From positions 84,179,468 through 84,243,467 of the forward strand of contig CM053033.1 of NCBI GenBank assembly GCA_028564925.1: a DNA stretch of 64,000 nt, given 5' to 3'. Position 1 is the stretch's first letter. Every line of letters starts with the position of its first letter. The notes under the pieces were generated by a model, which saw only the letters and a program-made list of their open reading frames with translations, did no database searches and was not told the origin of the DNA. The stretch comes from Lithobates sylvaticus. Its lineage: Eukaryota; Chordata; Amphibia; Anura; Ranidae. Both the position numbers and the translations under genes were made by a program. Below are positions 11,312 through 21,344 of this stretch, piece after piece.

Positions 11312-11431
11312 GGGGACAGGGTCACATGCTCATGTCACATGGTGACCCCGCCCCCTTGTGTTGTCACAGTCCCGGAGGATGCTGGGACTGTGACATCGCA
11401 AGGGGGCGGGGTCACCATGTGACATGAACAT

Positions 11432-11854
11432 GTGACCCTGTCCCCATGCCCCTATATAAGTCCCAGCGCAGCGCGGCACAGGCATTCTGGGCAGAGAGAG
11501 CATCGGGTCAACATCGGAAGAAGAAGAAGAACAAGAAGAAGGACAAGAAGAAGAAGGCGGCGGCGCCGGCGGCGCAGAAGACGACTACCGCCGCAAGAAC
11601 AGAAGAGACCCCCGGAAGACCCCGGAAGACCCCGGAAAACCCCCGAAGGCGGATCGAGACCCCCAGACGACGGCGGCGACGACGAAGAAGGTAGCCGGAC
11701 TCCTCCGCTCGTGAAAGAGCTAGGTAAAAGAGCAGAAGAGAGCGGAGGAGTCCGGCGAGAAGACCCCCAAGACGGAAGAAGACCCCCGGAGCAGTGCAAT
11801 AAAATATTTTTTCAAAAGTGTGTGTGTTTTTGTACTTTACATTTTACACCTTAG
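11432..11854 (+). CDS. Putative Arg-rich ORF, right arm of palindrome
   Basis: A 140-codon frame reading outward on the other arm. After an N-terminal segment it has a long run rich in Arg (RRRRRR repeated), then the same tail as the left arm: PPLVKELGKRAEESGG and PPEQCNKIFFQK. An overlapping frame at 11446-11694 reads the same purine-rich tract as Lys-rich. The two arms have drifted enough for the purine-rich tract to change frame relative to the tail. As on the left, the first ATG precedes the TATA box. Coding is doubtful; the strongest evidence is for a transcription unit. Confidence 0.22.
   Translation: MTLSPCPYISPSAARHRHSGQREHRVNIGRRRRTRRRTRRRRRRRRRRRRRLPPQEQKRPPEDPGRPRKTPEGGSRPPDDGGDDEEGSRTPPLVKELGKRAEESGGVRREDPQDGRRPPEQCNKIFFQKCVCFCTLHFTP
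11452..11460 (+). promoter_or_regulatory. TATA box of right outward unit
   Basis: CTATATAAG on the plus strand, the mirror of the left box. The roughly 150 bp between the boxes would act as a shared bidirectional promoter. Confidence 0.65.
11799..11804 (+). terminator. Poly(A) signal, right unit
   Basis: AATAAA about 340 bp downstream of the TATA box, followed by GTGTGTGTGTTTTTG. Mirror of the left signal. Confidence 0.6.
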
Positions 11855-13156
11855 GTGAATGGGTAGGGGTACATCGTACCCCATACTCATTCACATAGGG
11901 TGGGGGGCCGGTATCTGGGGGCCCCCTTATTAAAGGGGGCTCCCAGATTCCGATAAGCCCCCGCCCGCAGACCCCGACAACCAACGGCCAGGGTTGTCAG
12001 GAAGAGGCCCTTGTCCTCATCAACATGGGGACAAGGTGCTTTGGGGTGGGGGGGCAGCACGGCCCCCCATTCCTCAGGGCACCCCCCATGTTGAGGGCGC
12101 GTGGCCTGGTACGGCTCAGGAGGGGGGGGCGCTCGTTCGTCCCCACCCCTTTCCTGGCCTGCCAGGCTGCGTGCTCGGATGAGGGTCTGACATGGATTTG
12201 GGGGGAACCCCCACGCCGTTTTTTCGGCGTGGGGAGTCCCTTTAAATCCATGCCAGGTCACGGAGCTAGCGCGGCGGCATTTACTGCCTACGCTAGCTAC
12301 GTAACCTGAAGTTACGTTCTAAATGAACGGACTGCTCCGTGTGTGGGCAAGTCCGTTCATTTTCAAAAGTCCCGCGGACTTTTGGCCGGCGGATTATCCG
12401 CCGGAGAAGTCCGTGCGTGTGTGGGCAAGTCCACACGCTCGGAAAGTCCAGCGGACCCAGCTGGAAAGTCCGGCGGGATTGTCCGCTGGACTAAGTCCGC
12501 CGGCAAACGTCCGCACGTGTGTACGCGGCATAAGGGGTCCCTCGTAGTCTGCCTCCTTTTGGCGCGTGGGCTCCTGATGTCACTTCCCTTGGCGCAGGAA
12601 GGGAGATCACCTCTCCCCCTCCCTCTAGGCGATCTGGGAGACGTGACAAGTCCCAGATGATTGCGCAGCCAGTCACAGCGCGCAGCGTGGCTCGCGCATA
12701 CGCAGAGGGTGAAGCCACAGCCGGGCGCCCACAGTTAAAATGCCGGCGCCACCGAGCGGAGTGGGAGACAAGCGGGGCTTCGATTCCCCGCATCGCTGGA
12801 CCCTCGGACAGGCAAGTGTCCGATTATTAAAAGTCAGCAGCTGCAGTATTTGTAGCTGCTGACTTTCATTTTTTTTTTTTTTTTTTGTGGAAACTCCGCT
12901 TCAAGGTTATACCACTCAGTTTAACAGACTTCAATTTAGAAATGAAAAGAGCATGGTAGAAAAAAGTCAGCTGAACAGTAACTGCAGCCAGTCAGCTGTC
13001 AGAATACAATAGCCAACAGCAGGAGATTCGTCCATCTATGCTGTTTAACATGGATGAGGGAATCTATAGATTTCTCTACATGTATGACTAGCTTTAGTGT
13101 TAGGGTTACATAGTGGGTTAGTGTGAGAGCTCCAGGGAGGGTTACTAGGAGTGTTA

Positions 13157-14472
13157 CGCGGCGTACACACGAGCGGACTTTCCCATGAGAATGCCTGCCG
13201 GACAATCCGCACGTGTGTGGGCGCCGGCGGACTTTTTGGCGCCAAAAGTCCGGCGGACTAGGTTTTAAGTTTTGTTTTAAAATTGTCCGCTGAACTGGGC
13301 AGTCCGGCGGACAATCCCGCGGTTAGTACACTAGTCCTCCGGACTTTTGGAAATGAACGGACTTGCCGATCATCGGAAAGTCCGTTCATTTAGCACGTGA
13401 CTTCAGGTAGACGGGGCTAGCGAAGGCAGTGAATGCCGCCGCGCTAGCCCCGTCACCTGGCATGGATTTAAAGGGAATCCCCACGCCGTAAAAACGGCAT
13501 GGGGGTCCCCCCCAAATCCATCTCAGACCCTTATCCGAACACGCAGCCCGGCCGGCCAGGAAAGAGGTGGGGACGAGCGAGCGCCCCCCCTCCTGAGCCA
13601 TACCAGGCCGCGTGCCCTCAACATGGGGGGTGCCCTGGGGAAAGGGGGGCCGTGCGGCCCCCCCACCCCAAAGCACCTTGTCCCCATGTTGATGAGGACA
13701 AGGGCCTCTTCCCGACAACCCTGGCCGTTGGTTGTCGGGGGCCGGGCGGGGGGCTTATCGGAATCCGGGAGCCCCCTTTAATAAGGGGGCCCCCAGATCC
13801 CGGCCCCCCACCCTATGTGAATGAGTATGAGGTACGATGTACCCCTACCCATTCACCTAAGGTGTAAAGTGTAAATAAAAAAAAACACACAATTTTTTTT
13901 AAAATATTTTATTGCACTGCTCCGGGGGTCTTCTCGCCGGACTCCTCCGCTATTTTACATAGCTCTTTTACCGAGCAGAGGAGCCCAGCTACCTTCTTCG
14001 TCGTCGCTGCCGTCGTCTGGGGGTCTCGATCCGCCTTCGGGGGTCTTCCGGGGTCTCTTCTTCTTCTTCTCTGCACTCGCTCGTCCCCACCCCTTTCCTG
14101 GCCGGCCGGGCTGCGTGTTCGGATAAGGGTCTGAGATGGGTTTGGGGGGGACCCCAATGCCGTTTTTTCGGCGTGGGGATTCCCTTTAAATCCATACCAG
14201 GTGACGGGGCTAGTACGGCGGCATTCACTGCCTCACTAGCCCCGTCTACCTGCAGTTATGTTCTAAATGAACTGACTGCTCCGTGTGTGGGCAAGTCCGT
14301 TCATTTTCAAAAGTCCCGCAGACTTTTTGCTGCGGATTGTCCGCCGGAGAAGTCCGGGCGTGTGTGGGCAAGTCATGCGCTCGGAAAGTCCGGCGAAGCC
14401 CCGCTGGAAAGTCCGGCGGTTTGTCCGCCGGACTAGGTCCGGCGGACAAAGTCCGATCGTGTGTACGGGGCA
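13157..14472. mobile_element. Second palindromic element of the same family, internally deleted
   Basis: The ends CGCGGCGTACACACGAG and TGCCCCGTACACACGATC (read inward) are flanked by TTA (13154-13156 and 14473-14475). The arms match 10220-12530 from the tips to the CTCCGGGGGTCTTCTCGCC block. The centre, both TATA boxes and part of the right arm are missing, with a junction near 14070. At least one outward poly(A) signal (minus strand, near 13905) remains. Confidence 0.85.
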
Positions 14473-14500
14473 TTAGAGTTACTGGAAGGGTTAGTGTTTA

Positions 14501-14920
14501 GGCCCGTACACACGATCGGACTTTTTGACAACCAACATGCAAATTAGCTGGTTTGGACCAACATCCGACCGTGTTTACGCTCCATCGGACCAACTTTTAC
14601 CAGGTTTCATCGGACTTTTGTTGGCTGTGCGAACAGACCAACTTTCTGCCAACAAAAGTCCGATGGACCAAAGTCCGACCGTGTGTACACAAAACCGACG
14701 GACTTTTGTACAAACCAATGCAGAACCAATGCAAACGATCAGACAACAATACAGAAGTTGACCAAAGGTGGCGGTAAAGAGCAGAAAAACCAAGTGATTT
14801 GGTGAAAGTTGGCTGAAAAAGTCCTGCCGTGTGTATGCAATACCAACTTGGGGCCAACGCCCTTTGGACAAAAATCCACGGGAAAGTTGGTCCACGGTCC
14901 GATCGTGTGTGTATGAGGCT
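14501..14920. mobile_element. Harbinger-type MITE (GGCCCGTACACACGATCGG ends)
   Basis: Left GGCCCGTACACACGATCGG, right ATCGTGTGTGTATGAGGCT, flanked by TTA on both sides (14498-14500 and 14921-14923). No coding capacity. Confidence 0.85.
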
Positions 14921-14941
14921 TTAAGGTTACAGGGAAAGTAA

Positions 14942-15345
14942 TGCCCCGTACACACGGTCGTAAATTCCGACCACAAAATCCGTCTGATTTTTTCCCGACG
15001 GATTTTGTCCGACACTGAGGTTGCATACACACGGTCGGACAAAGTTGTCGAAAAATCCGATCATTCTGAACGTGGTGACGTTCGTTGCGTACGACGGAAC
15101 TACGTAGAGGCTAGTAGCCAATAGCTTTGGTCTCGTAATTTGATTTGAGCATGCGTGGCACTTTGTCCGTCGGAATTCGCTACACAAGATTGGAAAAAGT
15201 CCGATCGGACTTTGTTGTCGGAAAATTTTTCCGACGGAAATTCCAATGGAAAAAGTCCGATGGCGCCCACACACGGTCGGATTTTCCGACAACATGGTCC
15301 GATAGGACATTTTCCGTCGGAAATTCCGACCGTGTGTACGGGGCA
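14942..15345. mobile_element. Harbinger-type MITE, palindromic
   Basis: TGCCCCGTACACACGGTCG at the left mirrors GACCGTGTGTACGGGGCA at the right. The flanks are TAA and TTA. It shares its core (TAGAGGCTAGTAGCCAATAG) in the opposite orientation with the MITEs at 34034-34458 and 52847-53270. Confidence 0.85.
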
Positions 15346-15354
15346 TTAGTGTTA

Positions 15355-15773
15355 TGCCCTGTACACACGATCGGATTTTCCGACAACAAATGTTGGATGT
15401 GAGCTTGTTGGCTGAAAGTCTGACCGTGTGTATGCTCCAACAAACATTTGTTGTCTGACTTTCTGCCAACAAATGTTGGCTAGCAGGTTCTCAAATTTTC
15501 CACCAAGAAAACTTTGTTGTCAGAATTTCCGATTGTGTGTACACAATGTATGACGCACAAAAGTTCACGCATGCTAGGAATCAAGCAGAAGGAGCCACAC
15601 TGGCTATTGAACTTCCTTTTTCTCGGCTCGTCATATGTCACCACGTTCCCACGTTCGTAATTGTTGGCCAACATTTGTGTGACCGTGTGTATGCAAGACA
15701 AGTTGGAGCCAACAAACTTCAAACTAAATTCCACGGTTTTGTTGTCGAAAAGTCAGATTGTGTGTACTGGGCA
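15355..15773. mobile_element. Harbinger-type MITE related to the element at 27244-31663
   Basis: Begins TGCCCTGTACACACGATCGG after TTA and ends TGTGTACTGGGCA before TTC. Its interior (GGCTATTGAACTTCCT, then ACATTTGTGTGACCGTGTG) matches the right subterminal region of the Harbinger element, and its left part (CGCATGCTAGGAATCAAG) resembles that element's left subterminal region. Confidence 0.85.
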
Positions 15774-15849
15774 TTCGAGTTAGAGGGAAGGTGAGTGTTA
15801 GGGTTAAAAGGAGGGTTACAGGAAAGATAAGAGTTGCTGGAAATGTTAG

Positions 15850-16938
15850 CTTAAGGGGGCCTTAGTGTTCAGCATTGTTCTATGTGTCAAGAGCTTTGTC
15901 CTGAAAACTAACATAGCTTATCTCGTGGTGCCAAAAGCTAACTTACTATTCTAATGTGAACAAGCCCCAAGTGCCATTTTAGCGATGACTAATGTGATTA
16001 TGTGTAGTAACCCTTATATGTGGGAGATGTAATATTCAGGCCGTGTGGTATCATACTGTATACAGGAAGCTCCTCATTATTTCAGATGCCGCCACCAAAT
16101 AAAATTATCAGCACCGCATAAGATTCAATCGTTACATAAAATGTGATTAGCAATTATGCAAAAGAAATAAGAACCTTTTTTAGTTTGTAGTTTTATAGAT
16201 TGCCAATTGCAAATTTCAGCAACCAAGACACGCTATATTTCAGACTTCGCCAATGCTGCATGGTTAAAACACATTTCTCAGTGCATTTTTTGACACCTAA
16301 CACGATCAGCAGAAAACAAGTGATACTTTAATGTAAAGAACGCAAAATCCGCAGTTGATCACTTCTGGTAGGTACATAGTGCATTTACATTAGACAGAAA
16401 AGAGGTACAGGGGGATTCTGGTCCACCAGAGGGACATGTGGGAGCAACGTCTGTGGAAATGTCACTGCAAGCCTCATTACCCGGGCAGCTGCTGAGTCCT
16501 CAGGCAGACAGCGCAGGACAAGGTAGAGGGCAGAAAGGCGATGTTGGATTATATATTAGTCATGTGTGATCTCAGGCCATGGGCCGATGTTTTCATTCTT
16601 TCCTGAATCACCCACCATCTGTTCCCTTCATCATAAACTGCTATCACAAGAGATCTTGACTTGTCATTTACCTCATCCCTTACACACAAGGGGGCCACTT
16701 AGGACACAAAGCTGTAATCACGTTTCTCCTTTTTTCTTTTTCTATAGATTGTTTGTAGTAGCTCACTAAAAATGTTTCTGAAACTCTGGAGAATATGGAA
16801 TTTGGTTAGCCAGGACAAGAAGAGATACTGGTAGCATGGTCTGAAGGGCTATTGAAAGGATAAGCGCACTTAGTGTGCTCCCTTCTCCTCCAGGAGTATT
16901 CTTGTGAAGGCATACTGTGTACTTGATGTATTAAACCC
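15850..16938. other. Repeat-poor unique sequence, no gene called
   Basis: No element ends, arrays or coding patterns were recognised. It contains several low-complexity-free stretches (16080-16400 and 16440-16760) that look like ordinary single-copy noncoding DNA. Confidence 0.45.
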
Positions 16939-16941
16939 TTA

Positions 16942-17351
16942 GACCCCTTTCACATCGAGCAGCCCCAGGCATCAGCGGTAAAGCGGCGCTATTTTTAGCA
17001 CTCTTTACCGTCGTTTTAGCGGTGCTATTCGCCCACTAGCGGGGCGGTTTTAACCCCCCGCTAGCGGCTGAAAAGGGGTAAACTCCGCCCGCAAAACACA
17101 GCCGGAGAGGCTTTTGCCAGCAGTATCACAGCGCTGCCCCATTGATTTCAATGGGGAGCAGTGGTGGAGGAGCGGTGAGTTCACCGCTCCAAAAAAGCTG
17201 CTGGCAGGACTTTTTCTGATGCCCTGCCAGCGCACCGCTCCAGCCCGAGGGCTTTCACACTGGAGTGCATGCAGCAGCTGTTTTAGGGCATTTTGCATGC
17301 GTATTTTTAACGCTATAGCGCCTGAAAACAGGCCTCAGTTTGAAACGGGTC
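16942..17351. mobile_element. MITE family with GACCCCTTTCACAC ends
   Basis: GACCCCTTTCACATCG at the left follows TTA; the right end is GAAACGGGTC. Internal inverted blocks (GGTAAAGCGGCGCTA, GCCCCATTGATTTCAATGGG, GGGCTTTCACACTGGAG) recur at 32822, 53329 and 57934. Confidence 0.8.
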
Positions 17352-17355
17352 ATAA

Positions 17356-17786
17356 GCCCCTTTCACACGTGCGGACCATATGTCCGTATTTCATCCATCC
17401 GTTTTCAGATGAAATACGGACATACATGCATCCCTATGGGATAGCGGGTGTCAGCGGATGAACATCCGCTGACACACGATATCGTCCGTCTCCGCTGTGG
17501 TCCGATTCTGCAGACGGAAGAAAACCCTATTTTTCCATCCGTCTGCAGAGCGGATCGGATGAACACGGATAGAGGGTCCGTGTTCATCCGATCCCCAATA
17601 GAGGAGAGCGGAGATCTGACAGGGCAGTCCCTGCACAGTCCCCGGCTGAGCTGAGCTGTCATGCGCAGGCTGAGCTGAGCTGAGCTGTCATGCGCCGGCT
17701 CAGCGGGGATCAGCGGAGCGATCCCCGCTGAGCAGCGGATGTTTACGGGGCGGATCATTACGGATCCGCCCTGTGTGAAAGAGCCC
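17356..17786. mobile_element. Second TWA-flanked MITE (GCCCCTTTCACACG ends), adjacent to the first
   Basis: GCCCCTTTCACACGTGCGG pairs with CTGTGTGAAAGAGCCC. It is flanked by TAA (17353-17355) and TTA (17787-17789). Inside are several smaller hairpins, such as CCGTATTTCATC with its inverse, and a GCTGAGCTGAGCTGTCATGCG direct repeat. Confidence 0.8.
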
Positions 17787-17789
17787 TTA

Positions 17790-18865
17790 GTGTTTTTTTA
17801 GCTTAACACATTGAGCACAATAATATACACATTCCCCTGAAAACGTTTTTTTTTCCATTCTTATCCCAGCACTTGCAGTTTAGAACGTTAAATGCTGATG
17901 GCTCCTGCAGTCTTATTACTGCTTCCCCGAACTTGCAGTCTCCAAAGGAAAGAGTTAATAGTGGACAGTGGAGTCTTCAGCCAGTCTGTTAGTTTGGTGA
18001 AGGGAAGAGTGTCTTGCCATCCTAGTGTAGCATATTCCTGGGTTTATGTAGAGTTGGTATGTAAATTTAGTTTGGCTCCACTGTAAACAGAGGTGCAGGG
18101 TTGGTTGGTTAGGGCTGCTCAGGCTTTCATAGGCTGCTGCTCTGCTAGCCCCCCCTGTATTCTAGAGATTTCCAGAACATAGTGGGAGGGAGGGCAGACT
18201 GCAGTCTGAATATTTATGGAACTTCCACTAATCCCTGGGGAGGAGTGCCCAGAAAATGGGAAAAAAAACATAAATAACCTTTGCAGCAAGGGGGGGATTG
18301 AAGCATGCTGGTGTGAGGCAGTGTTTCAGGGTCCAGCCTGGAGGGGGACCCCTGCTCAGGGGCCTTGCCCTCCTGGACAGAAGCCAGGGAAGGAGCCAGA
18401 GGAAGACACCGAGGTCCCAGCTAGGCTTAGATGGGGGGCCCAGACAAAGAGCATCCCAGGAATCCAAGGGGTCAGGAGAGAGCTCACAGGAGGAGAGCCA
18501 GAAAGAAAGCTGTGGGAGATAACCCAAATTGTCCAGAGGCTGAGTGACTCTTCATCTTCCTTACAGGGAAAGAGCCTAGTGGATCTCGGCAGGAGGCAAC
18601 CAATGATCTTGTGTGAGTACAAGACCCCAATGCTGCACAGGTAGCATAGAGATTCTGTGGGACTTTTGCTAAGAGTACAGCCTGAAGTGTGCCATTACAG
18701 CCAAGCAGGGATGCAATACTGTTGGGTACAGCTGCATCTGAAGGTCTACAGGCACTTTGTCAAGAAGTGGACAAGTGCAGCGAGAAAGTTAGTAGTTGTC
18801 AATCTGTTCAAGTTCTAGATTTTTGGGGTATGCCCTGCTCCCTATCAAAGTTCACAATTACTTAA
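17790..18865. other. Repeat-poor segment with an exon-like site
   Basis: No transposon ends are seen. GC content rises and an open plus-strand frame (18216-18644, 142 codons) lies across the candidate exon, but its sequence resembles no family I know. See the separate entry for the 46-bp exon candidate. Confidence 0.4.
18567..18612 (+). other. Candidate 46-bp internal exon (unidentified host gene)
   Basis: A good acceptor (CTCTTCATCTTCCTTACAG) is followed by 46 bp and a good donor (GTGAGT at 18613-18618). One frame reads KEPSGSRQEATNDL. The surrounding 1 kb is free of recognised repeats. The product is not recognised. A chance pairing of splice signals cannot be excluded. Confidence 0.25.
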
Positions 18866-19930
18866 CCACTTCAATACCGGGCACTTTTAGCCCCTTGCCC
18901 AAGCCAAATTCATCTTTCAGCACTGTCGCAATTTGAATGACTATTGCATGGTCATGCAACACTGTACCCAAACTAAATTGATATAATTTTGTTAACACAA
19001 CTCGAGTTGTCTTTTGGTGGTATTTAATCTCCACTGGGTTTTAAATACTTTCCTAAATAACTTAAAAAAGATGAATAGTTTGAAAAAAGCCTGCTTTTCT
19101 TAGTTTCTGTTTTAAAAATTTGCAAATAAATAATTTTTTATTTACTTTATAAATTTAGGCCAAAATGTATTCTGCTACATTTCTTTGGTGAAAACATGGG
19201 CGTAGCATAAGGGATTGCAGGGGTCACAATCGCAACCCCGCCCCTAGCTCCATGGGGCCCATGCAGCCTCCCTGTCATATCCTCCATAAAGTCCAGCTCC
19301 AATCTGCCCTTGGACCCGACATCCAGTACTGGGCTTCTTTGCCTTCCACAGTCCACACCCCTCTGAATAGAGAGGAGCACGGGGTGAGAACAGCCCAGGA
19401 TGGGAAGTGTCTGTGCTGTGTGCTAGCAACATGGGATGGTAACGAAGCTCAGCGAGTTAAGAGGAGAAGAGTACCGTCCTGTAGCCATGGTAGAATGCAT
19501 GTTACTGGTGAGGTAAGACACCGCTCAGTGTCTTCTAGTCACAAGCTGGGATTCTCTGACCCCTGTCCTCTGATTCTCCAGGGGTGATTCCTGTCCTCTA
19601 ATGTAAAGAGGAACTAAAAACTCTTAAGCCACTTTGAGTACCTTGGCGTGCGGTGGGTGTATCTGCACACACGGTGGAAGTGGTGGGTGGTAGTGGAGGG
19701 GCCCAGGTCAACTTTTGCATCGGGCCCACAAGCTTCAAGCTACGCCTCCATGTATATTATTTAGTCTGTAGGAAAGTTATAGAGTCCACAATCTATGGTA
19801 TATATCTGAAAATCGATTAATCCTGATGTACTGACAAAAGTCCCGCTAAGCTGTCAAATTGCAGTAGGGCCAGCCGGAAACTGGTTGAAAAAAATAAAAA
19901 ATAAATAAACCCCTAGACTACTTTTTGAGC
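18866..19930 (+). mobile_element. Dispersed TTAACCACTTC-type repeat, interrupted by a hAT element
   Basis: Begins at the TTAACCACTTCAATACCGGG block and has the downstream layout of the longer repeats at 39021 and 30072 (CAATTTGAATGAC, TTTTGGTGGTATTT, TTAGGCCAAAATGTATTC). It is diverged; the right boundary is approximate. Confidence 0.55.
19195..19752. mobile_element. hAT-type nonautonomous element (CATGGGCGTAGC ends)
   Basis: CATGGGCGTAGC at the left and GCTACGCCTCCATG at the right are inverted. The inner stretch GCATCGGGCCCAC near the right end is typical of hAT elements with this end. No 8-bp duplication is evident, so it is old or the flank has changed. Confidence 0.65.
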
Positions 19931-20353
19931 CTGAGAGAGACTGGTAAAAATTCTGTGTATCTGACTGTGTGCGCTAAGGGGGAGGAAATAGGCAAAACTA
20001 TCAGAGGCTCTCTAGGGGGTGCTCTACACTAGTCTGTGCTATGTGTTTCTACTGAGGCACACAGTTAGGAAGACACAACTCTAGTACCTGCATGCAATGG
20101 CTCCGCAGGATGCTGCCAGAGAAAGTAGCCACCATGAAACAGGAAAACTGTAACAGAAGTGATGGCATCAGCTTAAGTCCTGCTTCACATGTCTGTTTAG
20201 CTGCATCCACCGGATTCCAGCGGCAAGAATCAGCTGATTTATAAGGTTGGAATCAAAAGTGCATGCAAATAGCAACAGCCATTAAGCCTATATAAACCAA
20301 TTTGAGGCTGAAAGAGACCACTGCTGTTTGCATGTAGCCATACAACATGGGGT

Positions 20354-21281
20354 TACCTGCAGTTAGGGACGAATGTCAGGGCCTGGTGTTTGGTGCACTT
20401 TAATTTGAGTACTCACACTACACAGACACATTCCACGGATACACTATAATATACAGCAATTTAATGTGCCAAACGTACAGTAACACACAAAACTATATGG
20501 CATTAAACTGGCAGTAACCACACAAAACTATATGGCGTTAAACTGGCAGTAACGCACACAGAAGTAAATGGCGTTAAACTGGCAGTAACGCACACAGAAG
20601 TAAATGGCGTTAAACTGGCAGTAACGCAATCAATTCAACCGTCACTACACTGACGCTAGCTGAACTGTCCCTACTCTAGCTATATACTAATGTAAAGATT
20701 ACTGACAGAGTCTCACTACACTACACTGAAACTATCTGAGCTGTCCCTACTCTACATTAATGTATGTATGAATGACACAGTCCCACTACACTACAGTGTG
20801 TCCCTATTCTAGCTGCACACTATGCAAAGCTGAATGATAGTCCTCCTCACTACACTCACACTATCCCTAGACTGACACTAAACTAATATTCTACACTGAC
20901 AATTCAACAAAATAGCATAGCATAGTATAGCACACTAACTAATAGCACTGAACAGAGCCCTGTTCTATCTCTCTCCATGCCAAAACCACACTGAAAATGT
21001 CTGCCATTAAAATAATACTTTTATACTGTGGGACGGGAATGAGCCATGACTGGATAAAGTCATGATGACAGTGACCAATCAGGACTCTGACAGTGCTCTG
21101 TGCCCTGATTGGCTGAAGCTTTCACTGCTTCAGCTAATCAGGGCTTGCAATGCACTGTTCAGCGCCGCAATGCATTGTGGTCAGTTTGGGGGGCCAAACA
21201 AATGGTCGAACGACCCGTTTGTTTTGGATGTTTGCCAAATGTCCAAACAACAAGTTCGGCCCAAAACTTTTGCCCATCCCT
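20354..21281. mobile_element. hAT-like element (TAGGGATGGGC end) with an internal tandem repeat
   Basis: The right end reads TTTTGCCCATCCCTA; the left end TAGGGACGAATG is a weaker match. The interior has many CACTACAC-type short repeats. The fragment ending at 61691 (GACCATCCCTA) belongs to a related family. Confidence 0.5.
20486..20632 (+). repeat. 36-bp tandem repeat, about four units
   Basis: The unit is roughly ACACAGAAGTAAATGGCG followed by TTAAACTGGCAGTAACGC. The last two units are identical; the first two have ACACAAAACTATATGG in place of the first half. Confidence 0.9.
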
Positions 21282-21344
21282 AGTAGCAAGGTCCCAGGCC
21301 TCCTTTGATCTAACGAGAACCTCCAGAGTCAGGGACAGCTGACC

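Larger units (their letters stand above)
10220..12530. mobile_element. 2.3-kb near-perfect palindromic element with two outward transcription units
   Basis: The two halves are reverse complements around about 11375. The ends are GGCCGCGTACACACG and TGCCGCGTACACACG (read inward), flanked by TAA on both sides (10217-10219 and 12531-12533), so the class fits PIF/Harbinger-like TWA insertion. Each arm, from centre outward, has a GC-rich promoter-like stretch, a CTATATAAG box, a basic open frame, an AATAAA signal followed by GT-rich sequence, then the block shared with 1-300 and 55780-56200. Both arms are transcribed away from the centre and would give almost the same RNA. Confidence 0.9.
10113..12900. 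mobile_element. TTAA-flanked MITE (AGTGAAGTTCCACC ends), split by the 2.3-kb palindrome
   Basis: The left end AGTGAAGTTCCACC follows TTAA (10109-10112). The right end GGAAACTCCGCT is followed by TCAA (12901-12904), a decayed TTAA. The internal block AAAGTCAGCAGCTGCAG near the right end is shared with the copy beginning at 62378. A 4-bp TTAA target suggests Kolobok or piggyBac affinity. Confidence 0.75.
13085..15850 (+). repeat. Degenerate TTAGGGTTA-type minisatellite, interrupted by four elements
   Basis: Between and around the insertions lie diverged units such as TTAGTGTTAGGGTTAC, GTTACTGGAAGGGTTAGTG, GTTACAGGGAAAG and GGTTAAAAGGAGGGTTACAGG. All four insertions (13157-14472 and the three MITEs to 15773) landed at TTA or TAA within these units. 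Confidence 0.55.

Noticed and set aside
11059-11325. Arg-rich frame as a protamine-like gene
   Set aside because: The Arg run comes from a purine-rich tract that is open in more than one frame; there is no independent evidence of coding.
14575-15472. Several overlapping 80-180-codon frames on both strands
   Set aside because: They lie in palindromic MITEs whose arms give mirrored frames; the peptides repeat HTHGRTF-like segments from the terminal repeats.
18216-18644. 142-codon frame as a host gene
   Set aside because: The frame runs across the better-supported splice sites at 18567 and 18612 in a different reading frame and resembles no family I know.
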